Source: a virus. From it: DNA of 64,000 bases. Positions 47,045 to 55,334 of the stretch are shown here, one piece after another. The notes below the pieces were generated by a model. It saw nothing but the letters and a program-made list of their open reading frames with translations. It was not told the origin of the DNA and did no database searches. The translations under genes and the position numbers were made by a program. Positions within the stretch are counted from its first letter, which is position 1. Each line of letters opens with the position of its first letter. The stretch spans positions 1 through 64,000 of the IMG/VR virus record IMGVR_UViG_3300042945_001784. One strand, given 5' to 3'.

Positions 47045-47663
47045 GCAAAGAGCTACAACAAATAGCCATTTTGAAAAGCTCTATCGCATTTACAGATTAG
47101 AAGATGATTGGTGTACACCACCAGAATATCTTCCTCTGATCTATCACACGTTAGGAACAGTTGATCTTGATCCTGGATCAACAGAACATGCTAATAATGA
47201 GTTCTTAAAAGCAGATACCATCTTTACAAAAAAAGATGATGCATTAAACAGGACAGATCCATGGCGCGGAAACGTTTATTGTTTCCCACCTACCTACGGT
47301 CGGTGCTCGTTTAACAAGCACAGGGGCAGCTGGCGCTGGTCTCTACGTGGCGGCTTTGGTGCACAGAGCCCTTCAACGGCTTGGTTTCGTCGTTTAGAGA
47401 AGGACTGGAAGCTGGGTTACGTTAATGCTGCTTTGTTCTTTACGGTGACTCCAGAGGTGATGCGAACAGCGCCACAGATTTGGGATTATCCAATCTGCAT
47501 TCCTTCCAGGCGTCCCAAATTACTCCACGGCAAGACCTTTTATCAGATTGAAAACTTTCCTAAGTGGGGATTCTTTGTATTTCTTCCACCAAAAGAAGGT
47601 GGTTTTAATCGTCTTGATAAATTTGAAGAAGCTTTCTCAACGCTTGGGAAGGTTGTACTGTGA
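47037..47663 (+). CDS. Dam-like DNA N6-adenine methyltransferase, altered active-site motif
   Basis: 208 residues. DDWCTPPEYLPLIYHTLGTV, LDPGSTEHANN and FTKKDDALNRTDPWRGNVYC are the conserved parts of the phage Dam family. The catalytic D/N-PP-Y motif reads CFPPTYG, with Phe in place of Asp/Asn and one extra residue. It may be inactive or changed in target. If active it would protect phage DNA from restriction. Confidence 0.65.
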   Translation: MHRQRATTNSHFEKLYRIYRLEDDWCTPPEYLPLIYHTLGTVDLDPGSTEHANNEFLKADTIFTKKDDALNRTDPWRGNVYCFPPTYGRCSFNKHRGSWRWSLRGGFGAQSPSTAWFRRLEKDWKLGYVNAALFFTVTPEVMRTAPQIWDYPICIPSRRPKLLHGKTFYQIENFPKWGFFVFLPPKEGGFNRLDKFEEAFSTLGKVVL

Positions 47664-47664
47664 A

Positions 47665-47961
47665 CTAAGACGGTGTAGCGCGAAAGGTATTACGGAAACC
47701 AATAGAGCTGTCAGTGTTACCGAGACTGGCAGCACCACGTGGCTCGTAAGGGAGCGCAACGATAGGAACAGTACCACCTTGTGCAGGGAAAATAAAGCGG
47801 TCATCCTGGCGGCGTTCTAATGTAATAGGAAGTTTACTTGCAGAACGTCTTGCGTCCAGGTAATTCTGCAGAAAATTTAAAGCCTGATTGTTATCAGGTA
47901 TTTCTTTTGCTTCTTGATAGCGACTGTCAACCTTATAGGATTGACTCTTTTCAAATGCCAT
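47665..47961 (-). CDS. Virion-like protein (98 aa)
   Basis: MAFEKSQSYKVDSRYQEAKE..., Arg/Pro/Gly-rich second half. Convergent with the Dam-like gene. Composition like the other minus islands. Confidence 0.5.
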   Translation of the reverse strand: MAFEKSQSYKVDSRYQEAKEIPDNNQALNFLQNYLDARRSASKLPITLERRQDDRFIFPAQGGTVPIVALPYEPRGAASLGNTDSSIGFRNTFRATPS

Positions 47962-47992
47962 TCTATTATTCTGCCAGCACTAAACGTTAACC

Positions 47993-48400
47993 TTGTCAGA
48001 TCCAGTCGATCATCCCAGTCATTACACCAAAGGTGGTGTGGAATGTATTGATGCTATTCAATCTTCCATGACGGAAGAAGCATTCCGTGGTTACTGCAAA
48101 GGTAACATTCAGAAATATATTTATCGCTACGAAGATAAACAGAATCCTAAACAGGATCTTCTTAAAGCTCGGTGGTATCTGGATCGTCTGCTTCAAACGT
48201 TTCCTCAAGAAACCCAGTCAGAGCCTCAACCTCCTCAATCATTAGTACCCGAGCAAACTCATCCAGCTCCTGTAAATATTTCTCTTTCTCCTCAGGAATT
48301 AGACTGCTTGCGTATCTTAGAGACTCTAGATCTTTTAGATCAGCTTCAAGAAAAGAAGATTGAGAACCCGTTGCCAACGGTTTCTGATTCCACAATCTGA
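47993..48400 (+). CDS. DUF3310 protein
   Basis: TTG start. DPVDHPSHYTKGGVECIDAI, RGYCKGNIQKYIYRYEDK and LKARWYLDRLLQ are the signature of DUF3310, a widespread phage family of unknown function sometimes called nucleotide kinase-like. The Pro/Gln-rich tail runs antisense to the end of the 48162-49037 gene for 239 nt. Confidence 0.75.
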   Translation: MSDPVDHPSHYTKGGVECIDAIQSSMTEEAFRGYCKGNIQKYIYRYEDKQNPKQDLLKARWYLDRLLQTFPQETQSEPQPPQSLVPEQTHPAPVNISLSPQELDCLRILETLDLLDQLQEKKIENPLPTVSDSTI

Positions 48401-49037
48401 AAAATTCAGAAACAATTTCACCACCAGGGTTTAACCGCAGGAGTTCTGATTCTAAATACTCAATAGCCCTGACTTGTTCAATGGTTCCTTTGTAGTTTTC
48501 AGCAATATTTAACAAACACTGTTCAGTAATACAGTTATGTTCCACTAACAATGGAACTTGTATATCGCTTTGCAGATAAAGATCTAATTCAGATCTTCTT
48601 CTATCTCTCAGTACGGGATCTGATTGATAGTTTTTGCGCATAAAAGGAGACCACTCTTTAATGATCTCTTGTTTACTTGCATTGCCATTGATTAATTCAA
48701 GCAGTTTACATTGTTTGAAATAACTAAGTCCTACGCTTTCCGCATAACTTAGTACAGCACCACGCTTCTTTTCATTGAGTGGCATGTAAACCACGTCAGA
48801 AACATACTCAGAAAAAATTTCTAGATCTTCTCTGAGTTGTTCATCAATTTCACGCCGAGTAACTTTTGTAAATGGTGTTACTGTCTGGCGGCCAATTTTT
48901 TTGCTGCCATAGCCAATCAACCAAGGGCCATCTTCCTTGGTTGCTTTATACGATGTATATTCTTCAAAACCAACATGGATGCGACAGGGTGTGTACCGCC
49001 GCACCAGTTCAAACGCGTAGTCAGTATAAAAGGACAA
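48162..49037 (-). CDS. Lysozyme-like (GH24 fold) protein, catalytic residues unclear
   Basis: 291 residues. GPWLIGYGSKKIG, then PLNEKKRGAVLSYAESVGLS and DRRRSELDLYL, follow the order of GH24 lysozymes (WTxGYG, LNQxQxDALVSFxxNxG, RRxxExxLY). The Glu-Asp/Cys-Thr triad is not obvious. The C-terminal 90 residues are acidic and helical. It may be a virion lysozyme or a structural relative; a standard endolysin is at 51991. Confidence 0.55.
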   Translation of the reverse strand: MSFYTDYAFELVRRYTPCRIHVGFEEYTSYKATKEDGPWLIGYGSKKIGRQTVTPFTKVTRREIDEQLREDLEIFSEYVSDVVYMPLNEKKRGAVLSYAESVGLSYFKQCKLLELINGNASKQEIIKEWSPFMRKNYQSDPVLRDRRRSELDLYLQSDIQVPLLVEHNCITEQCLLNIAENYKGTIEQVRAIEYLESELLRLNPGGEIVSEFFRLWNQKPLATGSQSSFLEADLKDLESLRYASSLIPEEKEKYLQELDEFARVLMIEEVEALTGFLEETFEADDPDTTEL

Positions 49038-49062
49038 GGGACCACTGGCCCCTTACCGGGGC

Positions 49063-49449
49063 TCAGGGAACAACAACAGAACCGTTATAGCTGATTTCGC
49101 TGTAATCGTCTGGAGTTGTCATCAGAACAATATAGTTCTTAGCAGCGTTCGTTACGGTAACAGCTACTGCACCCTTGCCTTTACCTGCTTTAGCAATGTT
49201 GAAAAACTTCTGATAGCCGGTAGGTGCTGAACCTGCTGTGTAGTCATCATCTTGAAAGATCTCAATGGTTTCAATACCAACACTGCGATCAATCTTGACG
49301 ATGATGTCACCTGTAGAGCCTGGGTTAACCAGGAAAGCACGCTGGCTTAGATCACCAGTGGAACCAGGCAGAGCATCGCCTTTATAAACCAGCTCAGCAC
49401 CGCTAGCGGTAAAGGTGTCTTGCGTTCCTTGAAAAGTGCGGGTAGCCAT
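49063..49449 (-). CDS. Virion structural protein (128 aa)
   Basis: MATRTFQGTQDTFTASGAEL..., beta-rich with VKIDRSVGIETIEIFQDDDY; like small head or tail decoration proteins. 2 nt from the next gene. Confidence 0.55.
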   Translation of the reverse strand: MATRTFQGTQDTFTASGAELVYKGDALPGSTGDLSQRAFLVNPGSTGDIIVKIDRSVGIETIEIFQDDDYTAGSAPTGYQKFFNIAKAGKGKGAVAVTVTNAAKNYIVLMTTPDDYSEISYNGSVVVP

Positions 49450-49451
49450 TA

Positions 49452-49673
49452 TCAGTTAATTTGGTTTTGCGTTTGAAACTGGAAGGAGATGTCGGCATCA
49501 ATACCGTGTTCTTTAAGAATGCTGAGGAACATTTGACGATCCATCATTTTCATGTGGAGCATATCAACAAAAGCTTCCTCTAGCTCGTCACGGTCAAGAT
49601 CCTTGATTGCCAGAGCTGCTGCATGGATAGCAAATTCGCTATCAATGGGCAGATCCAGGGCATTGGCATCCAT
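49452..49673 (-). CDS. Small helical protein, NblA-like layout
   Basis: 73 residues: DLPIDSEFAIHAAALAIKDL, then DRDELEEAFVDMLHMKMMDR and LSILKEHG. The short strand-like start, the S-E-F motif, two helices and final LLK-like element parallel NblA (LSLEQEF..., S.EEAQ..L...., LLK). NblA triggers phycobilisome breakdown and is known in some cyanophages. No search was possible, so this remains a structural hint. Confidence 0.4.
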   Translation of the reverse strand: MDANALDLPIDSEFAIHAAALAIKDLDRDELEEAFVDMLHMKMMDRQMFLSILKEHGIDADISFQFQTQNQIN

Positions 49674-49726
49674 TAAAAATTTACCAATCCGTCACTACAT
49701 CCTAACAGCTCTGCAATTTTTGGCTA

Positions 49727-49873
49727 CTAGGCCATTGCAGATTTGGTGCCAGGGGGAATGTACCGCTGGTCAACAGTAAAGTGAGGAATGTCAGGAGCAC
49801 CTTCAAATGTTCCCTCTTCTGACTGAGGTAGCCGAGTAGAGACGTAGTTTTTTAAGAACTCTTTTGTGTTCAC
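49727..49873 (-). CDS. Small protein (48 aa), GTG start
   Basis: Read directly on the minus strand: GTG 49873, MNTKEFLKNYVSTRLPQSEE..., ending GTKSAMA. It contains a Pro-rich VDQRYIPPGTK stretch. Plausible small late protein. Confidence 0.45.
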   Translation of the reverse strand: MNTKEFLKNYVSTRLPQSEEGTFEGAPDIPHFTVDQRYIPPGTKSAMA

Positions 49874-49947
49874 GATCTAAAAAAAATGAACTCAGAACGT
49901 AAGTTAAGCTGTAAACACTAGTAAAAATTAAAAGGAGCGTAGCCACT

Positions 49948-50406
49948 TTAACCTAAATTAGATTTCAGCAGCCATTGGAACTTTTTGTGAGCACGCCCAC
50001 GTTCTACTGCTAAATCTAATGTTAACTGATCTTTCATAATTTCTGCTTCTTCTGCAAGCATATTAAAAGATTCAGCTAAGGTGTTATGGTTAATTGCTAA
50101 AGCACGAATCATTCCGTCTTGATCAAAACAACTATCGGGAATTGGAGGCAACATCGAGTTGTTAAGATCATCCACACTCATTGGAGTGCTAATATCTAAA
50201 GAACGCAAGTGCTCTGCAATAACATCAAGACCATCTTGAAGTTCTTCATAAATTTCTTGAGTTAATTTATGAATAGAGTAAAACTTACTACCCATCAGAT
50301 TCCAATGGACAATGTAAGTTTGATTGAGAAGATGTGACGTATCCCTAAGCAACTGCACAAGATGGCAGTAACAGGTTGTTTTGGGATCCATTTTTCCTTT
50401 AGCCAT
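49948..50406 (-). CDS. dps: Dps-type ferritin (DNA protection protein)
   Basis: 152 residues from ATG 50406 (MAKGKMDPKT), just after the upstream stop. The Dps ferroxidase ligands are all in place: His34 (HWN), His46, Asp61 and Glu65 (DVIAE), with the same 12-15-4 spacing as Listeria Dps. The C-terminal helix (AHKKFQWLLK) also fits. Dps forms a 12-mer that oxidises Fe(II) with peroxide and shields DNA. A Dps among late structural genes is unusual and may be packaged or protect the host DNA during infection. Confidence 0.8.
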   Translation of the reverse strand: MAKGKMDPKTTCYCHLVQLLRDTSHLLNQTYIVHWNLMGSKFYSIHKLTQEIYEELQDGLDVIAEHLRSLDISTPMSVDDLNNSMLPPIPDSCFDQDGMIRALAINHNTLAESFNMLAEEAEIMKDQLTLDLAVERGRAHKKFQWLLKSNLG

Positions 50407-50411
50407 AGCAG

Positions 50412-50699
50412 TTACCACTTCACACGATCTGCCCAATAAGCAGCTGACATTTTTCCTTTGGCAATGTTTTTAGCATGACGTGCTTTAAAACTTTCTCTGC
50501 GTTTGCGGTAGCTTTCTGATTCACCTTGTTTTTTAGGTGAGCCAGAAACACCTTGCTGGCCAAAGCGAATGATCTTTTCTTTTCCATTCTCGCACGCCTT
50601 GACTACATGTGATTTGGTGGGGTGCCCAGGGGTACGCTGTGGTTTATTGCAGGCCATCCGCTCCTTAGCTAACCGCTTGGCCTTTGCATGGTCTGCCAT
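50412..50699 (-). CDS. Small basic conserved viral protein (95 aa)
   Basis: ATG 50699 (MADHAKAKRLAKERMACNKP), 5 nt after the upstream stop. The C-terminal RKRRESFKARHAKNIAKGKM and SAAYWADRVKW are typical of a family widespread in large aquatic phages (DUF6321-like). Very basic; probably binds DNA or virion proteins. Confidence 0.6.
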   Translation of the reverse strand: MADHAKAKRLAKERMACNKPQRTPGHPTKSHVVKACENGKEKIIRFGQQGVSGSPKKQGESESYRKRRESFKARHAKNIAKGKMSAAYWADRVKW

Positions 50700-50703
50700 G
50701 GCA

Positions 50704-50898
50704 TTACATGTAATTAGAGCGGCGTTCTTCACCAGAGACAGTCATATCCGGCTGCCCTTGTGCAATGCGCTGCCAGTCTGTTGGCCAACGGTTATCACGG
50801 GTTTCCCTTAAATTCTCTTCTGGTAAAGGAAAATCTTTACGCACAAAACTTTTAAGAAAAGCTTTACCTGGCTCTGTTGTATCTTCTGAAAACATCAT
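50704..50898 (-). CDS. Small hypothetical protein (64 aa)
   Basis: MMFSEDTTEPGKAFLKSFVR..., ending in a Gln/Arg-rich segment. Overlaps the HNH gene stop by 4 nt. Confidence 0.5.
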   Translation of the reverse strand: MMFSEDTTEPGKAFLKSFVRKDFPLPEENLRETRDNRWPTDWQRIAQGQPDMTVSGEERRSNYM

Positions 50899-51272
50899 GC
50901 GCTTACAACAAGATCAGGAACATTAAATAAAGAGATTGTTTGTGGTTTTTGCTCTAACCACTGTTTAATTTTACTTTCCCTTTCCTCAGTGTACAATGGA
51001 TGTCCTTTTTTAAACCAGCAAAAAGGAAGCTCTGATGCTTTTGATTTATTGCAGGATGTACAGCAGCACGCTAGGTTGTTGCGAGTGTTGTGTCCACCTT
51101 TATGTTTAGGAACAATGTGATCAATGGTTGCAGTGCGATTACACAGTTGTTTTTCACAGTAGGCGCACTTCCATTCCCAGGCTTCAAATATAGATTCTCT
51201 GAATTTCTTGCGAGCACTCTTAGGAGTTAAGACAATGAGATTAACTAAAAGATCGTTCTCACAATGAAACAT
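50895..51272 (-). CDS. HNH endonuclease
   Basis: 125 residues. Classic HNH with zinc cysteines: CAYCEKQLCNRTATIDHIVP, HKGGHNTRNNLACCCTSCN and KSKAS. It could be a homing endonuclease or function in DNA packaging. It lies beside the tRNA pair. Confidence 0.85.
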   Translation of the reverse strand: MFHCENDLLVNLIVLTPKSARKKFRESIFEAWEWKCAYCEKQLCNRTATIDHIVPKHKGGHNTRNNLACCCTSCNKSKASELPFCWFKKGHPLYTEERESKIKQWLEQKPQTISLFNVPDLVVSA

Positions 51273-51343
51273 GAGATGTTCATGATTCCTAACATCAGGT
51301 TAGGGTGCACAAACCTGTACTACCTGCTAAGCTGTAGTCGCCA

Positions 51344-51428
51344 GGGAGCGTGGCGGAATTGGTATACGCTGCGGACTTAAAATCCGTTGGTCTCGACCTT
51401 GTGGGTTCAAGTCCCACCGCTCCTACCA
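51344..51428 (+). tRNA. tRNA-Leu (UAA)
   Basis: Acceptor GGGAGCG/CGCTCCT (one G-T pair), anticodon loop CTTAAAA with anticodon TAA at 34-36, a long variable arm as expected for Leu, T-arm GTGGGTTCAAGTCCCAC, and an encoded CCA. Plus strand, opposite to the neighbouring late genes. Confidence 0.92.
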
Positions 51429-51429
51429 C

Positions 51430-51503
51430 CGGGATATAGCGCAGCTTGGTAGCGCATCTGCTTTGGGAGCAGAGGGCCGCAGGTTCGAATCCTGCTATCC
51501 CGA
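51430..51503 (+). tRNA. tRNA-Pro (UGG)
   Basis: Acceptor CGGGATA/TATCCCG, anticodon loop TTTGGGA (anticodon TGG), T-arm CAGGTTCGAATCCTG; CCA not encoded. It follows tRNA-Leu by one base. Confidence 0.92.
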
Positions 51504-51743
51504 TTAATCAATGAAACCAATTTCTTTTAAAAACAGATCGTTATCATAATCTGCTGGGTCATAGTCTGCATCTTCTAATAACTTCAACAGGAAATGATGC
51601 ACACGTTCTGTTACCCACCGCAGGTCTTCATCACTAACATCGCAGACAATAGCATTAAGACGGAGTTCACGGGACGGTTCCCGAACATAGTCTGCAATTA
51701 ACTCCAAAGCACGATACCGTCCCTTTGTAAACTCACCTAGCAT
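51504..51743 (-). CDS. Acidic hypothetical protein (79 aa)
   Basis: MLGEFTKGRYRALELIADYV..., with an acidic end (LLEDADYDPADYDNDLFLKE). The start overlaps the upstream stop (TAATG). Confidence 0.55.
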   Translation of the reverse strand: MLGEFTKGRYRALELIADYVREPSRELRLNAIVCDVSDEDLRWVTERVHHFLLKLLEDADYDPADYDNDLFLKEIGFID

Positions 51744-51961
51744 TAGTCTGCACCGATATCTCCAATAGCTGCTTGAATAGCTTCTGCATCAGCTGCTTGT
51801 TGGCGCTGATTGATAATCGCAAGAATCTCAAGAGCGCCTTGAACCTTAAGGTAACCTTCTTTAGTACGTAGCAGTTTTTCCTCTGTTGCACGGATTTCAT
51901 CCGCAAGAGTTTTCAACTGTGCATTCAATCCTGTTTCCAGTTCAGATGTAATAGCAGACAT
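51743..51961 (-). CDS. Coiled-coil protein (72 aa)
   Basis: MSAITSELETGLNAQLKTLA..., a single long amphipathic helix to QAAIGDIGAD. Possibly a tail or lysis accessory protein. Confidence 0.5.
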   Translation of the reverse strand: MSAITSELETGLNAQLKTLADEIRATEEKLLRTKEGYLKVQGALEILAIINQRQQAADAEAIQAAIGDIGAD

Positions 51962-51990
51962 GGCGTTACTAGATCTAAGCAGATAATAAC

Positions 51991-53229
51991 CTATTTAAGA
52001 TCAATCCACCAACCAGTATTTGGGCCATCAACAGTCCAACGACGTTTGAACAAGTTGTAGCTATACCGTAATCGCTCACCGTTGGTATTGATATAGGTGC
52101 CGCTGTAGTTATCAATTTCACCCCAGGGGTCGTGGACCACAAAGCGTTGCTTCTCCTCTTCATAGCCAATGACGCAAATCCAATGCCCGCTACCAGTAGG
52201 CGCATTAGCTGGGCCTTTATGCAGAATTCCAACAGGACATGGAAAGCCTTGATCAATACGCTGTTTCAGATCTTCAATGTTTCCGTTCTGTTTAAAGGTT
52301 GCTTTTAAACCTAAACCTTGTAGTGCTTTGACTTGCACCCAAGCTTCTGTGGTATCACCAATAGCAAAAACTTTCTTAATGTACTCGTTATCATTGGATA
52401 CAGAACCTGGTCGCAAGTACATTGCTGCCATCGCGCAACTAGAAGAGAAGCAGGTGCGGCCAGCATCTCTGTAATTATCACGCTGGGATTGATAAGGAAC
52501 AGGCAAAATCAATCCGTCATAAACCACCTCTGCTTTTTCTAGAGGCTTTGCCATAGCGCCGCCAAGGCCGTACCAGTGCTCATCAAATGCCCACCAGACA
52601 CCAAGACCCCAGGGGAGTAACAGTTTGGTGTGTTTAGCGCGTTTTTCTAGAACTTGAACATCTCTGTATTCCCGATCTTTTTTAATGGGAACACGTTGGT
52701 TTAGTTTGAGTTCACTACTAGGAACGGGTTCTTTTTTTAAAAATGTATTAGTAACACAGCGAATATCAATTGTCTCTAAAGGTTTAAGTTCAGCACCAGA
52801 AGTAAACAATTCAACTTCTTTTTTGCGTCGTTCTACAAGACCAGGAAGCACTACGCCATCGCCTTTAACCCACTTAGGTAACTCTTCTTGAGCTACTTTA
52901 TTAAGATCTTCTTTATTATTAAGTCGTTTGCGTAAGGTAGAATTTTCTAATGCATTGAGACCACAGTTAAAAGCAAAAGATACCAGGGCGTCGAATTGCT
53001 GTTGATTTAAAGGTACCGTAATTAAAAGGTCAACACCTTGTTCAAATTTAACAAGATCACGTCGTAACATTTTATTAGCACGATCTTCCGTAATACTCAT
53101 CTCTGGAGTAACATCATCTCCGGTATGACCGTAACCAACTGTCCATACACCAGCAGGACAAAGATAGGATTCAAGGCATAACCCTTCAAAACTTTTAATT
53201 AGGTTAATGCCAGTTTCAGAAATCTTCAC
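51991..53229 (-). CDS. Bifunctional endolysin: GH24 lysozyme plus C39-like peptidase
   Basis: 412 residues. The N-terminal muramidase has the triad Glu15-Cys24-Thr30 (E-8-C-5-T), then WTVGYGHT and LNQQQFDALVSFAFNCGLNA. The C-terminal part is a papain-like C39 peptidase with TCFSSSCAMAA (Cys), GHWICVIGYEEE (His) and VHDPWGEI (Asp). Glycan and peptide cleavage in one protein is well suited to a cyanobacterial wall. No signal peptide, so release would need a holin; 58099-58347 is a candidate. Confidence 0.82.
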   Translation of the reverse strand: MKISETGINLIKSFEGLCLESYLCPAGVWTVGYGHTGDDVTPEMSITEDRANKMLRRDLVKFEQGVDLLITVPLNQQQFDALVSFAFNCGLNALENSTLRKRLNNKEDLNKVAQEELPKWVKGDGVVLPGLVERRKKEVELFTSGAELKPLETIDIRCVTNTFLKKEPVPSSELKLNQRVPIKKDREYRDVQVLEKRAKHTKLLLPWGLGVWWAFDEHWYGLGGAMAKPLEKAEVVYDGLILPVPYQSQRDNYRDAGRTCFSSSCAMAAMYLRPGSVSNDNEYIKKVFAIGDTTEAWVQVKALQGLGLKATFKQNGNIEDLKQRIDQGFPCPVGILHKGPANAPTGSGHWICVIGYEEEKQRFVVHDPWGEIDNYSGTYINTNGERLRYSYNLFKRRWTVDGPNTGWWIDLK

Positions 53230-53294
53230 AGCAATCTAGATGCTGCGTTCATTTTATCTACTCTGTATTTTCACCCGCCTATCAACCACAATTG

Positions 53295-55319
53295 CTAGTA
53301 AAACATCAGAAACATGGTATTTGGCGGTTGGGGAAGAGCACTAAAGTAAACATTAAAATTATTTCCACCATCAGTAGAATTAACCCCAACAGCAAATTTA
53401 CTGCCGTTAAGTTCTCCAATATTAGAAACAGATAAATAGTTAATACCTGAAGTGGCGTTAGTAAGATAAAAGTTTCGACGCGTAGTTGTTGTGCTGTTAA
53501 CAGTAACTACATTTCCAATGGTGCCAGTTATTGACCAAGTATCAATAGTACCAATGTCTGAACTAAATAAAATAGTATGAGCAACTGTTTTTGTAGAAGC
53601 AAGTTCTGTAAAAGAACATGTTCCACTACTAATAGTTGTTGTTGATGTGCCAGTACTTCCACCAATAGTTAATTTGTTATAGGCAAGATTGCCAGGACTA
53701 AAAGTTCTTGCACTTGTTGAAGTATTTGATAAAAGAATATTAGCTGTATTTTTATTAAATGTTAAATTAACTGTAGTGCTTGCTAACCAAACAGTAGCTG
53801 TTCCTGTTAGCGTCCAAAGTCCGCTACCCATTGTAACTGTTCTAGTCGTGACTCCAGTAAGCAGAAAACCACTACATGTTACATTGTAGTTGTTTGCATT
53901 GAATGTTCCATAACTAACAAAAACTGAAGAGTTGCTATTAAATGCATCACCAAGTTGGACTGTTCCTCCAACAGCCTCTATTTCTATTGGAAATGTAATT
54001 GTTTTACCTGCAGTAACTAAGTTTATTAAATTTCTATTAACAAAAGTTTGAGTTGATGTTCCACTAACTGTTATTCCTGAACCAAGTGTAAAGCTGCCGT
54101 GTATATTGTTAGCTGCATTAAAATTAAGAGTAATTCCTGTTGTACGGCTTGAACAATCAAGTGCGCTGATATTAACACCGTCAACTGTAAGTGTCCCGGT
54201 CAAGGTAGTAGAATTATCAATAACCGCAGTATCTTGAGGAAGCGGATAATTAGTATCTGCACCAGCTCCTCCTGAGCTTGTTGCCCACGAACCAGACCCA
54301 GCCCACGTAGTATTTGTACCTACACGATAAACAGTTTTGGAAGCAGGAAATGTAATGCCGCTATTGCCGCCGCAATTGCCTCCTCGCGTTGGTGAAATAG
54401 GGGCAGCAGCACCAGCAATAGTAATATCTCGGAAATCACAATCATTAGCTGAAACTACAGCAGCTGTAATAGTTCGGTTTGTACCAATTGTATTACTTCT
54501 GATAAAATTACGTCGAATAGAACTGGCACCAGCGCAAGTAAGAGTTCCATTAACTGTTAGATCAGAACTAATACTTAATTGCATTACGCCTGAAGAAGGA
54601 GCTGTTAGAGTAAGATTATTAAAAGTAGCTGAACCACTGATTGACCTAATTCCACTTGTAGTACCAGTATATGAAACATTGTAGAAAGTCATGCCGCCAC
54701 TATCTATAGTGACTGATGAGCTTAGATTAATTTGAGAAGTCCCTGCATTAAATGTTAAATTTGTTGAAGGAGAAAAATCTATACCACCACTAGTAAGTGT
54801 TACTGTGCTGGAACCAAGGCTAATAGATCGTAAGTTTGCAGTTGAAGAAGTAATTGAACCAGCACAAGTAAAAGAATAGTTAGCAGTATTAAAATTTCCC
54901 TCATTAACAAAAAAATTACCGTTACAAGAAAGAGCGTCTCCTAGTGTAAGTGTAATTCCTGCACCCGAAACAATAATAGCTGCAAGTGACTTGCCAGCAC
55001 TAATTAATGTTCCAGTTCCTGTAAAAGTTGTTATTCCGGTATAGCTATATGTCATTCCAGTTACTAACGTTATGCCGCCAGCAACTGTAATGTCAGATGA
55101 TCCCGTTAATGTGCCAGTAAAACCCGTGCAGTTAATGCTTTTAGCACCCGTATTACCTGTTGCAATATTACATGAACCTGTAGAGCTAGAAGTAAAGAAT
55201 ACATCGTCAGCAGTGGTTGGAACTGAAGCACCTCCTGCACCTCCTGATGTAGTTGCCCACTTTGTGCCTGCAGTTCCATCCCAGTTTGCAGTACCGCCAA
55301 CCCAGTAACGATTAGCCAT
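53295..55319 (-). CDS. Beta-helix tail fibre protein (674 aa)
   Basis: RYWVGGTANWDGTAGTKWAT followed by SGGAGGASVPTTADDVFF is a widespread phage tail opening. The rest is beta-rich Ser/Thr/Gly sequence with NFNTANYSF- and GTFNANNYN-like repeats, and a second, diverged copy of the opening (YRVGTNTTWAGSGSWATSSG) at about residue 330. Probably a trimeric beta-helix fibre. Confidence 0.7.
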   Translation of the reverse strand: MANRYWVGGTANWDGTAGTKWATTSGGAGGASVPTTADDVFFTSSSTGSCNIATGNTGAKSINCTGFTGTLTGSSDITVAGGITLVTGMTYSYTGITTFTGTGTLISAGKSLAAIIVSGAGITLTLGDALSCNGNFFVNEGNFNTANYSFTCAGSITSSTANLRSISLGSSTVTLTSGGIDFSPSTNLTFNAGTSQINLSSSVTIDSGGMTFYNVSYTGTTSGIRSISGSATFNNLTLTAPSSGVMQLSISSDLTVNGTLTCAGASSIRRNFIRSNTIGTNRTITAAVVSANDCDFRDITIAGAAAPISPTRGGNCGGNSGITFPASKTVYRVGTNTTWAGSGSWATSSGGAGADTNYPLPQDTAVIDNSTTLTGTLTVDGVNISALDCSSRTTGITLNFNAANNIHGSFTLGSGITVSGTSTQTFVNRNLINLVTAGKTITFPIEIEAVGGTVQLGDAFNSNSSVFVSYGTFNANNYNVTCSGFLLTGVTTRTVTMGSGLWTLTGTATVWLASTTVNLTFNKNTANILLSNTSTSARTFSPGNLAYNKLTIGGSTGTSTTTISSGTCSFTELASTKTVAHTILFSSDIGTIDTWSITGTIGNVVTVNSTTTTRRNFYLTNATSGINYLSVSNIGELNGSKFAVGVNSTDGGNNFNVYFSALPQPPNTMFLMFY

Positions 55320-55334
55320 TATTTATGCCTTCTG

